14,542 nucleotides of DNA from Candidatus Sabulitectum sp. (GTDB lineage: Bacteria; Fermentibacterota; Fermentibacteria; Fermentibacterales; JCC-6). The translations under genes were made by a program, and so were the position numbers. Below the pieces are notes generated by a model. That model saw only the letters and a program-made list of their open reading frames with translations. It did not search any database and had not been told where the DNA came from. Shown one piece after another: positions 1 to 7,021 of this stretch (within the stretch, counting starts at the first letter, position 1; each line of letters starts with the position of its first letter). The stretch spans positions 1-14,542 of the forward strand of contig JAGLQD010000168.1 of NCBI GenBank assembly GCA_023136985.1, read 5' to 3'.

Positions 1-767
1 GTCCATGAAGAAGCGTGGAGTTCATAGATGGACAATGGTTGAGTAAAGCAGTCTTTTTTGCTTCTTTCGGTGATCCATTTTTCATCTGACCACTGGTACG
101 AGAAAGGATCCTCTACTTTTGAGGAGTTCCCGGGCCTTTTCTCGAATGCAGTTGCATAAGGGTCGGACTTTTCTATTCTGCGGCCTTCCCCGGTGGTGAT
201 CATGAACCTGTAGTAGTCACCGTTTGACACGACCGGTACAAACAGTTCCCATACACCGCTCTCTCCGAGATTTCTCATGGGATGTCTTCTGCTGTCCCAG
301 TTATTGAAAGAACCCACTATGCTTACAGCAAGGGCATTGGGTGCCCACACAGTGAACAGAGTTCCGCTCACATCGTCCACCTTCCATATTCTTCCACCCA
401 TTTTTCTGTGCAGTTCAAGATGTTTGCCGCTGTTGAACAGGTGCAGATCCATCTGACCGAACTGGGGCAGAAAGGAATACGGGTCAGGGGTCTGCCATGA
501 ATTACCGCCGGGCATATTGATCTTCAGCTCATACTGAAAGAAATCAGATCTTCCATTAGAGTTCCATACAAAGAACCCCTGCGGATCGATCCTTTCCATC
601 TCAAGAGCTTTTTCATTCAGAATTACCTGTATTGAATCCGCTTCCGGACAGAAGGCTCTAATTGAAATGGTGCCGTCTGCCTGATGCATTCCCAGTATGG
701 AATGGGGATCTGCTGCAGAGCCATTGATTATCCTGTTTACTTCCTGAGAGGTTGGATTGAGTTTCAC
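1..767 (-). CDS. glgB: 1,4-alpha-glucan branching enzyme GlgB, N-terminal part (runs off window start)
   Basis: GlgB forms the alpha-1,6 branches of glycogen in the cytoplasm. About 255 residues are present. They cover the N-terminal GBE module (with DPHSILGMH near residues 20-28, typical of the family), the CBM48-like module (TVWAPNA, then VGSFNNWD, then GESGVWELFVP) and the LSIYELHASSW strand that leads into the GH13 barrel. The catalytic barrel lies beyond the window. The GTG at 767-765 is chosen because the residues after it align with the usual GlgB N-terminus and no better start follows. It overlaps the mgtE stop in the arrangement ACGTGA, a four-base overlap, so translation is probably coupled to mgtE; no strong Shine-Dalgarno is visible. 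The family assignment is firm and the exact start is likely. Confidence 0.95.
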   Translation of the reverse strand, partial: MKLNPTSQEVNRIINGSAADPHSILGMHQADGTISIRAFCPEADSIQVILNEKALEMERIDPQGFFVWNSNGRSDFFQYELKINMPGGNSWQTPDPYSFLPQFGQMDLHLFNSGKHLELHRKMGGRIWKVDDVSGTLFTVWAPNALAVSIVGSFNNWDSRRHPMRNLGESGVWELFVPVVSNGDYYRFMITTGEGRRIEKSDPYATAFEKRPGNSSKVEDPFSYQWSDEKWITERSKKDCFTQPLSIYELHASSW

Positions 768-2122
768 GTCATTATCTTCATGGCCAGGCCAAGAAGAAGG
801 AGATACCCAAGTGAATCCGTGCAGGCTGTGAGAAGAATATTGCTGCCAAGGGCAGGGTCTCTTCCCAGAGCTCTGAGCGTTAGAGGTATTCCTGCGCCAA
901 GAAGACCGGCAAGGGCCATATTGGCAACTATAGAGGTGAATATCACAATGCCCAGAGACGTGGACTGCGAAGGATCACTTGCAGTTGCGTACGCAACAAA
1001 TGCTGCAACTGTACCAGCTACCAGACCAAGAAGAAGGCCAAGGGTGGACTCTTTGAATAATGCTTTCTTCGCACTTGTGAAATCAAGTTCACCAAGGGCA
1101 ATGCCTCGTGTTATTACCACAAGTGATTGATTACCTATGTTACCGCCCATACCTGCAACTACAGGCATGAATGCAGCCAGTGTGGCGAACTGCGAGATGG
1201 TTCCTTCAAAGGCTCTCACAACTGTTGACGCAATGAATGCGGTCACCAGGTTGACCAGTATCCATGGGAATCTTTGCCTGAAAGCAGTAGGAACAGGGGT
1301 GAACACGCTGTCATCTTCAGAGAGACCGGCCATTCTGTACATGTCTTCGGTTGCTTCTTTTTCCATAACATCAAAGAGGGCATCACCTGGAATTACTCCC
1401 ATGAGGTGGTGATTGTCATCAACCACCGGCACAGCCATGATGTCGTATTTTCGTGCAATGGAGGCAGCTTCTTCACTATCATCATCAGTGTCTACAGTGA
1501 ACGGGTCATCAACCATGAGTTCTCGAATGGAAGTGTCCTGTGGACATGTTACAAGCCTTCTGAGAGGAACCACACCAATGAGCCGGTTGTCTTCATCGGC
1601 TACATAGACATAGAAGGGAACATCAACAGATTCACTCTGATTTCTTATCTGTTCAACAGCTTCCGTGGCGGTGAACTCTGGTCTTACCACCATGTAACTG
1701 GAAGCCATAAGCTGACCGGCACTGTCTTCAGGGTAGATCATGAGCTGTTCAATACGATAGCGATTGCTTTCAGGAAGAAGCTTCAGGATGGTGTCATGAC
1801 GATCCTCAGCTATCTGAGCCAGAAATTGAAGTGCATCGTTGGGATCCTGTCTTTTAAGTATCCGGGCAATGCTATCGTCATCAATATCGTCTAAAACCTC
1901 GGTAAGCAGAGAGTCGGGAAGTTCAGCAAGAACATCTCCCGCTTTAAGCTGGCTGAAGAGCATATCAACAAGCATTCTTGTTTCCGCAGGAGTCAGGCTG
2001 ATGGAAAACAAGTCTGCAATATCAGCAGGGTGTATCTTGCTTATGGCAACTGCAGCACGGCCTGTGGCTTTTTGAGCCAGAAGCTTTCGTATGTAGTTCA
2101 TCTGAGTAGATGTTATAGCCAC
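764..2122 (-). CDS. mgtE: Magnesium transporter MgtE
   Basis: MgtE is a homodimeric inner-membrane Mg2+ channel gated by its cytosolic domains. The 452-residue product has the usual order: an alpha-helical MgtE N domain (about 25-130), the junction YPEDSAGQLM (130-139), a CBS pair (about 143-255), and a membrane domain from about 285 with some five transmembrane segments. The conserved pore-region motif GMGGNIGNQS (about 324-333) and the last-helix motif CTDSLGYLLLLGLA are present; by family knowledge the Asp in the latter helps form the Mg2+ site. Length matches the family. The start is GTG at 2122-2120, preceded by AGAGAGG at a five-base spacing. A likely promoter lies about 30 bases upstream. 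The stop overlaps the glgB start. The short leader leaves no room for an Mg2+ riboswitch. Confidence 0.97.
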   Translation of the reverse strand: MAITSTQMNYIRKLLAQKATGRAAVAISKIHPADIADLFSISLTPAETRMLVDMLFSQLKAGDVLAELPDSLLTEVLDDIDDDSIARILKRQDPNDALQFLAQIAEDRHDTILKLLPESNRYRIEQLMIYPEDSAGQLMASSYMVVRPEFTATEAVEQIRNQSESVDVPFYVYVADEDNRLIGVVPLRRLVTCPQDTSIRELMVDDPFTVDTDDDSEEAASIARKYDIMAVPVVDDNHHLMGVIPGDALFDVMEKEATEDMYRMAGLSEDDSVFTPVPTAFRQRFPWILVNLVTAFIASTVVRAFEGTISQFATLAAFMPVVAGMGGNIGNQSLVVITRGIALGELDFTSAKKALFKESTLGLLLGLVAGTVAAFVAYATASDPSQSTSLGIVIFTSIVANMALAGLLGAGIPLTLRALGRDPALGSNILLTACTDSLGYLLLLGLAMKIMT

Positions 2123-2152
2123 AGATGCCTCTCTTCAAAAAGAAAGTGAAAG

Positions 2153-2181
2153 ATAATATTTTAAAGCACTAAGATAAGCAA
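2153..2181 (-). promoter_or_regulatory. Candidate sigma-70-type promoter for mgtE-glgB
   Basis: On the minus strand the -35 element TTGCTT (2181-2176) is separated by 17 bases from the -10 element TATTAT (2158-2153), which matches five of six consensus positions. It lies in the 94-base gap between the upstream small membrane protein gene and mgtE. The expected leader is about 25 nt and includes the mgtE ribosome binding site. This is read directly from the sequence, with no expression evidence. Confidence 0.55.
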
Positions 2182-2216
2182 TGACTATCTGTTGTGAACA
2201 GGTGGCTGGAATCCGG

Positions 2217-2564
2217 TTACTCTGTGTTGCTGTCCGGTTTGCATATACCGAAATTGTAAGCAAGTTCTCCCAGCAGAGGAAGAGGTTGTACTTTCCCGCT
2301 AAAACCATTGATCAGTCCAATGATAAAGAGCACAAATCCCGCAAGCGCGGCAATGCTGTCAACAAAGAACGGGGTACCCGGCAGAAACCTGATAAAAACC
2401 AGTATTGTCGGGATCAGAGCCTGCTGGGCATGAAACATTACAAAGCGGTTTTCTCTGCTGGTTAACATTGCTATTAAGAAACCCAGTATGCCGAAATAGG
2501 AAATACCCGCCATGGCTTTACCGTTCTCAATGTCTGATGAGCTGATGTTGAATGCTGTGGACAT
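2217..2564 (-). CDS. Small membrane protein, DUF4870/Tic20-like (copy B)
   Basis: This is a 115-residue protein with predicted membrane segments around 22-37, 48-65 and 68-88. The pattern GKAMAGISYFGILGFLIAMLT...RFVMFHAQQALI...GLINGFSGKVQPLPLLGELAYNFGI is typical of the DUF4870/Tic20-like group of short bacterial membrane proteins, whose function is unknown. It is a paralogue of the gene immediately upstream (2632-3006) along its whole length but lacks that copy's Pro/Ala-rich tail. The ATG at 2564-2562 has a Shine-Dalgarno GAGGGAG (2580-2574) nine bases upstream. That Shine-Dalgarno directly follows the T-run of a terminator, so expression probably depends on readthrough. The family assignment is from motif recognition. 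Confidence 0.85.
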   Translation of the reverse strand: MSTAFNISSSDIENGKAMAGISYFGILGFLIAMLTSRENRFVMFHAQQALIPTILVFIRFLPGTPFFVDSIAALAGFVLFIIGLINGFSGKVQPLPLLGELAYNFGICKPDSNTE

Positions 2565-2581
2565 TATGAAAAACTCCCTCT

Positions 2582-2610
2582 AAAAAAAGGGGCGATAGTT
2601 ACCGCCCCTT
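2582..2610 (-). terminator. Rho-independent terminator between the two DUF4870-like genes
   Basis: Read on the minus strand, an eight-base stem AAGGGGCG pairs perfectly with CGCCCCTT across an eight-base loop, and seven T residues run to 2582. It lies 21 bases after the stop of the upstream paralogue (2632). Only one base separates the T-run from the Shine-Dalgarno of the next gene (2580-2574), leaving no room for a promoter between terminator and gene. It therefore probably lowers, rather than abolishes, transcription of copy B. Confidence 0.88.
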
Positions 2611-2631
2611 CTAAACAATGTATCCTGCTGA

Positions 2632-3006
2632 TTACTCTACGTCAGGGGCACCTGGTGCAGGAGGTGCAGGAGGAGTGTCTCCACCCTCTGGCTTGAGAAT
2701 ACCAAATTTGAATGCAAGATTTCCAACAAGGGGAAGAGGCTTGACGACTCCTTTGAAGCCGTTAAGCATACCAATGATAAACAGAACAAAAGCTCCAAGA
2801 GCAATTATCTGGCCCACCACTGGAATTGGAGCAACAAGCATGCAGATAACAAGTATCAGGCTCTGCTGTGCGTGGTACATAACATACTTATTGTCTTTCT
2901 TGGTAAGAAAAGCAATAAGAAAACCGAGAATACCGAAATAGGCGATTCCGCCCATTGTCTTTCCATCCTCGATCTCGGCAGGTGTAATATTAAATTCGTT
3001 AGCCAT
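2632..3006 (-). CDS. Small membrane protein, DUF4870/Tic20-like (copy A)
   Basis: This 124-residue protein has the same layout as copy B: FNITPAEIEDGKTMGGIAYF at the N-terminus, a first membrane segment, the conserved YVMYHAQQSLIL, two more hydrophobic segments, and FKGVVKPLPLVGNLAFKFGI. It ends in a soluble Pro/Ala-rich tail (PPAPPAPGAPDVE). Function is unknown; related proteins are small integral membrane proteins. The ATG at 3006-3004 is chosen over the in-frame ATG 24 bases upstream because GAGGGGGAT sits at the right distance before it and the two copies then align from their first residues. It is the first gene of the minus-strand group and is followed by a strong terminator. The upstream 149 bases are shared with a divergent plus-strand operon. 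Confidence 0.86.
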   Translation of the reverse strand: MANEFNITPAEIEDGKTMGGIAYFGILGFLIAFLTKKDNKYVMYHAQQSLILVICMLVAPIPVVGQIIALGAFVLFIIGMLNGFKGVVKPLPLVGNLAFKFGILKPEGGDTPPAPPAPGAPDVE

Positions 3007-3155
3007 TAAAATCCCCCTCTGTATATGCAACTTTTTCTGTCAATAACTACTGGCACAAGGCAACATTCTGCAAACAGACACCCATGTCAAGCTCAGCACT
3101 TGCAGAGGCTTGTTTTTCTTTACAATATTCCATGTATGCCTAAAGGAGGGATCAG
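3007..3155. promoter_or_regulatory. Divergent intergenic region with weak promoter candidates
   Basis: This 149-base gap must hold the promoters of both flanking groups. For the minus strand, a perfect -35 TTGACA (3090-3085) is followed after 17 bases by AATGTT (3067-3062), a poor -10. For the plus strand, TACAAT at about 3121-3126 is a good -10, but its best -35 (TTGCAG) is only 15 bases away. Neither assignment is firm. No operator-like palindrome was seen. Confidence 0.3.
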
Positions 3156-3560
3156 GTGAGTGAAGTAAGAAAACAAGACAGTGATCTGCTCAGTGTCGTT
3201 TCTATTTTTCATTATGTGCTGGGAGGGTTTCAGATGCTGATTTCCCTTGCTGGCTTTGTTTACGTCGTAGTGGGTGTACTGATGGTCACAGGTGCAATGG
3301 ACTCTGCGAAAGGGGAGCCACTTCCTCCTGAACTTGGTTGGATCTTCGTTGTGATTGGTGTTGTATTCGTACTAATTTTCATTACCATCGGGTTGTTTAC
3401 GATTAAAACAGGCATTAATATGCGTAAGCGCCGGAATCGTACTCTTTGCATGGTGATTGACTCTATTTTATGCATGATGGTACCTTTTGGAACCATTGTT
3501 GGTATATTTGGTTTAGTTCTGTTGACAAAGCCGGAAATTTCAGATGAATTTGAGGGATAG
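3156..3560 (+). CDS. Small membrane protein of unknown function
   Basis: This 134-residue protein has three or four hydrophobic segments: roughly 14-46 (possibly two helices), 63-88 and 100-122. The opening LLSVVSIFHYVLGGFQMLISL and the closing PFGTIVGIFGLVLLTKPEI recur in small uncharacterised bacterial membrane proteins, but I cannot name a family with confidence. A basic patch (NMRKRRNR) follows the central helix and should face the cytoplasm; the C-terminus is acidic. The GTG start at 3156 has an excellent Shine-Dalgarno, AAGGAGGG (3143-3150). It is the first gene of a tight plus-strand series running to miaB, and the PilZ gene begins 15 bases after its stop. Confidence 0.82.
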   Translation: MSEVRKQDSDLLSVVSIFHYVLGGFQMLISLAGFVYVVVGVLMVTGAMDSAKGEPLPPELGWIFVVIGVVFVLIFITIGLFTIKTGINMRKRRNRTLCMVIDSILCMMVPFGTIVGIFGLVLLTKPEISDEFEG

Positions 3561-3575
3561 GGGAGGACGATAGAT

Positions 3576-3905
3576 TTGAGTACCAAAAGCGTCTCTGAGA
3601 AGCGTCGAGAGAAACGATCTGGTGGTGAGCTGGATGTTGTGATCGGTACCCATGGTATGCCCGGTCGATCGGTCACTGCTCTGAACCTCAGTGCGTCAGG
3701 TCTTTACTGTATCTGCGACAATCCGCTTGGCGATCTTACCAGGGTTGATGTATCGGTGAACCTGAACGAGAACCAGATCATGGCCAGGGCTGTGGTTATC
3801 AGAGAAGAGGAACTTCCTGACGGTAAATGGGGTATAGGTTTCTTCTTCACCCGGATAAGATTTGAGGACAGACAGATTTTTGCCAGATATGTAAACGGGG
3901 AGTGA
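3576..3905 (+). CDS. PilZ-domain protein, probable c-di-GMP receptor
   Basis: This 109-residue protein is essentially one PilZ domain. Both c-di-GMP-binding signatures are present: RxxxR as R10-REK-R14 and (D/N)xSxxG as N37-LSAS-G42. The following beta strands end with WGIGFFFTRI, typical of PilZ folds. Such single-domain proteins bind c-di-GMP and act on a partner protein; the partner here is unknown. The start is TTG at 3576-3578, with GGGGAGGA (3560-3567) eight bases upstream. Its stop TGA lies within the sequence GGGGAGTGATTCTTTTG, which also supplies the ribosome binding site of the next gene, so the two are probably co-translated. An inner-membrane protein upstream and an outer-membrane barrel downstream suggest a cell-envelope or secretion role, which is inference. 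Confidence 0.9.
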   Translation: MSTKSVSEKRREKRSGGELDVVIGTHGMPGRSVTALNLSASGLYCICDNPLGDLTRVDVSVNLNENQIMARAVVIREEELPDGKWGIGFFFTRIRFEDRQIFARYVNGE

Positions 3906-3910
3906 TTCTT

Positions 3911-5002
3911 TTGAGAAAAGCCTTTCTTTCTTTTGCCTTGATCGGCCTTCTGGCTTTTTCTGCCAGCGCAGATAAGTATGCCGGAGAGTTCATGTATATA
4001 GGAGCTGGAGCAAGGGCTCTTGCTCTTGGTAGTGCGTATTCCGCCGTTGCGGATGACATAACCGCTGGTTACTGGAATCCTGCCGGTCTTGTTCAGACTC
4101 GAAGCAAGACAGTTGCCTTTATGCATTCAGAAAGATTTGGCGGACTTATCTCGTACGATTATCTTGCTTATTCCCAGGAGTACAGTGGAGATGTGTACTC
4201 GGTCAGTTTCTTCCGGACTGATGCAGGTAAGATCGCGGATACCAGTAATCTGCAATGGTACGACACAGGAAGCGACGGAGTGTTCGGGGAGGATGGTACA
4301 GGAGCTCCCGGAGACTGTGGCAACGACGACTATGATCAGAATAGCAATCCCTCAGGTACAGAAGGCAACGGTGAGTGGGATCCAGGTGAAGAACTTATCT
4401 ACGATGAGGGAAGAATCACATGGAACAGCGCTTCTGATAATGCTCTTTACCTGTCATGGGGAAGGGCGCTGAACCAGAGACTTTCAGTTGGGGCTACCTC
4501 AAAACTGATCTACAGGAAACTCATGGATTACAGTGCATGGGGTGTAGGCTTCGATATCGCCATGAGATGGAATGCCACAGATGCATTCGCGCTTGGCTTG
4601 AACATTCAGGATGTTTTTGGAACATACATGTTCTGGGATACAGGAGTCAGTGAGAGTGTATCGCCAACGGCAAAAATGGGAGCGTCTTTTACCTGGCCTG
4701 TTCCCAGGTTCCATTCAGTTATTACTTTTGCCGCCGATGGTGACTTCCGTTTTGAGGGAAGAGAGTTTGCAACCCAATACAGCCTGCCTGACGCCGGTAT
4801 CAGTCTTGATACGCATATTGGCGCTGAGCTTCTTATCAAAGATACTGTTGGTCTTCGTATTGGTTCAAACGAGGGAAACATGACTGCCGGTTTAGGTTTT
4901 ACCGTGAGTTTCAGCGATCACCCTGTTTCTCTGGACTACGCATGGCTGACCCACGACGAGCTTCAAAGCACCCACCGGATTTCTGTGAACGTCGGCCTCT
5001 AA
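3911..5002 (+). CDS. PorV/PorQ-family outer-membrane beta-barrel protein
   Basis: The product (363 residues from this start) begins with a signal peptide, MRKAFLSFALIGLLAFSASA, with likely cleavage before DKYAGEF. It then has the family hallmark GAGARALALGSAYSAVADD followed by YWNPAGL. The rest is alternating beta-strand sequence typical of FadL/PorV-like barrels, ending HRISVNVGL. In Bacteroidota, PorV is the shuttle component of type IX secretion; other family members are less well defined. An acidic Gly/Asn/Asp-rich insertion (about 117-170, with GDCGNDDYDQNSNPSG and EWDPGEELIYDEG) looks like a surface loop that could bind Ca2+. TTG at 3911 is chosen over the in-frame GTG at 3902 because GGGGAG (3897-3902) is well spaced only for the TTG. 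Seven bases separate its stop from the next gene. Confidence 0.88.
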   Translation: MRKAFLSFALIGLLAFSASADKYAGEFMYIGAGARALALGSAYSAVADDITAGYWNPAGLVQTRSKTVAFMHSERFGGLISYDYLAYSQEYSGDVYSVSFFRTDAGKIADTSNLQWYDTGSDGVFGEDGTGAPGDCGNDDYDQNSNPSGTEGNGEWDPGEELIYDEGRITWNSASDNALYLSWGRALNQRLSVGATSKLIYRKLMDYSAWGVGFDIAMRWNATDAFALGLNIQDVFGTYMFWDTGVSESVSPTAKMGASFTWPVPRFHSVITFAADGDFRFEGREFATQYSLPDAGISLDTHIGAELLIKDTVGLRIGSNEGNMTAGLGFTVSFSDHPVSLDYAWLTHDELQSTHRISVNVGL

Positions 5003-5009
5003 CTCGCCA

Positions 5010-5612
5010 ATGGGGTACGCAAAGGAAATTCTTCGTAAAGTGGTCCATTTCGGATCGTTGATCATTCCAGCGTCAGCTATATTTTTGCACCGGAAGGAAA
5101 TGGTTCTGATCCTGACTGCTCTGGCTTTCGGTATGCTTATTGCTGACATTATCCGGTCCCGCAACAAGGTTTTTCGCAAATTTTTTCTTGGTCTTTTCGG
5201 AAAAGTTCTCAGAGGCAAAGAACAGGATGGCGGAATGACTGCGTCAACTGTGCTCATGGCAAGTGCTGCTCTTACAATTCTTCTTTTCCGGACAGAGATA
5301 GCAGTCTCTGCTCTTGTCTTTCTTTCTGTTGGTGATTCTTTTGCAGCTCTTGTGGGGAAAAAATTCGGCAGAACAGTTCTTGTTTCCGGAAGAACCCTGG
5401 AAGGAAGCCTGGCTGCACTACTCAGTTGTCTTGTGGTTTCCATGCCTCTGCTTTCCATTTCAGCTGCCAGAGGCTGGGCTCTTTCACCGGTGGCACTTGC
5501 TGCCGGGGCTGTGGCAGCCACACTTGCTGAGCTTTTTGAGATTCCTCTTGATGACAATTTAAGAATTCCAATTATTGCTGGGCTTGTTATGGAAATGGTC
5601 ATGCCGGGATGA
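5010..5612 (+). CDS. Polyprenol/dolichol kinase-like protein (CTP transferase-fold family)
   Basis: This 200-residue integral membrane protein has about six hydrophobic segments. It carries the signatures of the SEC59/VTE5/DGK1 group, in the broader phosphatidate cytidylyltransferase-like fold: EILRKVVHFGS at 6-16, GDSFAALVGKKFGR at 108-121 with GRTLEGS just after, and a late DDN (about 179-181). Family members use CTP to phosphorylate a lipid alcohol such as dolichol, phytol or diacylglycerol. The actual lipid cannot be told from sequence. The ATG at 5010 begins seven bases after the PorV-like stop; no clear Shine-Dalgarno is visible, so translational coupling is likely. Its TGA overlaps the miaB ATG (ATGA). 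Confidence 0.87.
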   Translation: MGYAKEILRKVVHFGSLIIPASAIFLHRKEMVLILTALAFGMLIADIIRSRNKVFRKFFLGLFGKVLRGKEQDGGMTASTVLMASAALTILLFRTEIAVSALVFLSVGDSFAALVGKKFGRTVLVSGRTLEGSLAALLSCLVVSMPLLSISAARGWALSPVALAAGAVAATLAELFEIPLDDNLRIPIIAGLVMEMVMPG

Positions 5613-6892
5613 TTTGCCACATCGAGGTCTACGGCTGTCAGATGAATGTTCACGACGGAGAGATTCTGTCCGGTATACTTAAGGCGGCAGGGCATACTGT
5701 GGTTGATAATGCTAAGGTAGCTGAAGCTGTATTCGTGGTTACCTGTGCTGTTAGAGAGCATGCGGAAACAAGAGCACTGGGAAGAGTGACCCACCTTGCG
5801 GGAATTCCAGAGAAAAAGCCCATAATGGTTCTTTGCGGTTGTGTTGCTCAGGAACACGGTGAAAGACTTCTTAAAAAAATGAAACTGCTTGATCTTGTCA
5901 TTGGTCCTGATGTGTATCACCGGATACCTGAACTGCTTCATGAGCGCAGACGAATTGCTGTTACTGCACAGGGTACGGAAGACTATGAACTGGTCACTCC
6001 AGTAAGAAAGCAGTTCCCAAGATCGTTTGTTACAGTTATGCGCGGATGCAACAACTTCTGCACCTACTGCATAGTGCCATATGTCAGGGGAAGAGAGCGC
6101 AGCCGGCCTTTGGAACTCATTCTTAAAGAGGTGGAGGGCCTTGTTGAGGCAGGATACGGTGAGATCACTCTGCTGGGGCAGAATGTAAATTCCTATACGC
6201 ATAACGGTACAGGTTTCCCAAAGCTTCTTGAAGAAGTTTCCGCCATTGCCGGTGACAGATGCCGGGTGCGGTTTGTAACCAGTCATCCAAGGGATCTAAA
6301 CGAAGAACTGGCATTGGTCATGGCTTCCAGAAAGAATATATGCAATCAGTTTCATCTTCCGGCTCAATCGGGTAATGACAGAATTCTAAAGACAATGGGA
6401 AGAGGATATACCCGGAATGGGTATCTTGCTAAGGTGGCTATGCTGAGGAATCTTATGCCGGATATAGTTCTTTCAACAGATATGATAGCCGGATTCCCGG
6501 GGGAAACTCTTGAAGAATTCGAAGATACAGTTTCTCTGCTTGAAGAAGTCAGGTATGACTACGCATTTCTATTCAGGTACAGCGAGCGGGATGGTACGGC
6601 AGCTTTGAATATTTCTTCGCCTGTTCCGGTAAAGGAAAGGCTGAGACGGCTTTCTATCCTTCAAGAACTTCAGACAGACATAACCATGAAAAGATCTAAA
6701 GAGATAATTGGAAGAGAAATGACCGTTCTGGTAACAGGGCCAGCCAGGCGAGAAGGGCAGATGGCCTCAAGAACCATGGGTAACCGGCTGGTCATTCTGG
6801 AATCGCTAGACTATTCTCCAGGTGATTTGGTGCCTGTGACCATTGTAAGGGCAGATGGTTACACCCATTTCGGGGAACCTTTGTTTGTCTGA
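5609..6892 (+). CDS. miaB: tRNA-2-methylthio-N6-dimethylallyladenosine synthase MiaB
   Basis: MiaB is a radical-SAM methylthiotransferase that converts i6A37 to ms2i6A37 in tRNAs reading codons that start with U. The N-terminal UPF0004 domain supplies three Fe-S cysteines (C10 in YGCQMN, C46 in TCAVRE, C78 in CGCVAQ). The radical-SAM triad is C147-x3-C151-x2-C154 in GCNNFCTYCIVPYVRGRE. Also present are GQNVNSY, TSHPRDL, QFHLPAQSGNDRILKTMGRG, STDMIAGFPGET and a C-terminal TRAM domain ending GYTHFGEPLFV. CAVRE rather than MtaB or RimO signatures favours MiaB. The usual MNxxDSE reads MNVHDGE, a minor change. At 427 residues it is slightly shorter than the E. coli enzyme. The ATG overlaps the preceding stop. 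Confidence 0.97.
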   Translation: MICHIEVYGCQMNVHDGEILSGILKAAGHTVVDNAKVAEAVFVVTCAVREHAETRALGRVTHLAGIPEKKPIMVLCGCVAQEHGERLLKKMKLLDLVIGPDVYHRIPELLHERRRIAVTAQGTEDYELVTPVRKQFPRSFVTVMRGCNNFCTYCIVPYVRGRERSRPLELILKEVEGLVEAGYGEITLLGQNVNSYTHNGTGFPKLLEEVSAIAGDRCRVRFVTSHPRDLNEELALVMASRKNICNQFHLPAQSGNDRILKTMGRGYTRNGYLAKVAMLRNLMPDIVLSTDMIAGFPGETLEEFEDTVSLLEEVRYDYAFLFRYSERDGTAALNISSPVPVKERLRRLSILQELQTDITMKRSKEIIGREMTVLVTGPARREGQMASRTMGNRLVILESLDYSPGDLVPVTIVRADGYTHFGEPLFV

Positions 6893-6920
6893 TAGAAATA
6901 CTATCAATTCCAATTGGAAT
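6890..6920. repeat. Two adjacent inverted repeats at the end of miaB
   Basis: TGATAG-aaata-CTATCA (6890-6906, including the miaB stop codon) is immediately followed by the perfect 14-base palindrome ATTCCAATTGGAAT (6907-6920). Neither is followed by a T-run on the plus strand, so this is not a classic intrinsic terminator. It could be an mRNA-stabilising 3' structure, a weak terminator or a protein-binding site. It marks the boundary between the miaB operon and the restriction-modification module. Confidence 0.45.
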
Positions 6921-6959
6921 CAGATGACTACTGTTTCAGATACGGTACTTCTTTTTACT

Positions 6960-6988
6960 TAGACAGTGATCTTCTAATGTGATATGTT
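6960..6988 (+). promoter_or_regulatory. Candidate promoter for the restriction-modification module
   Basis: TAGACA (6960-6965, five of six matches to the -35 consensus) is separated by 17 bases from TATGTT (6983-6988, four of six matches to the -10). It would give a leader of about 25-30 nt before the ATG at 7022. It lies in the 129-base gap after miaB. The match is moderate and untested. Confidence 0.35.
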
Positions 6989-7021
6989 TGAAACTGGCAG
7001 TTCTAACTAATGGAAGTGAAC

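Noticed and set aside
2123..2216. Possible Mg2+ riboswitch (M-box) before mgtE
   Set aside because: Only about 94 bases are available, and the best promoter leaves a leader of about 25 nt, far too short for an M-box.
3902..3910. GTG at 3902 as the PorV-like start
   Set aside because: The GGGGAG ribosome binding site runs directly into this codon, so the spacing is impossible. TTG at 3911 is well spaced and starts a standard signal peptide.
4892..6286. A 464-codon open frame on the minus strand opposite the polyprenol-kinase and miaB genes
   Set aside because: It is antisense to two well-supported genes with clear family motifs, and its translation shows no recognisable domain.
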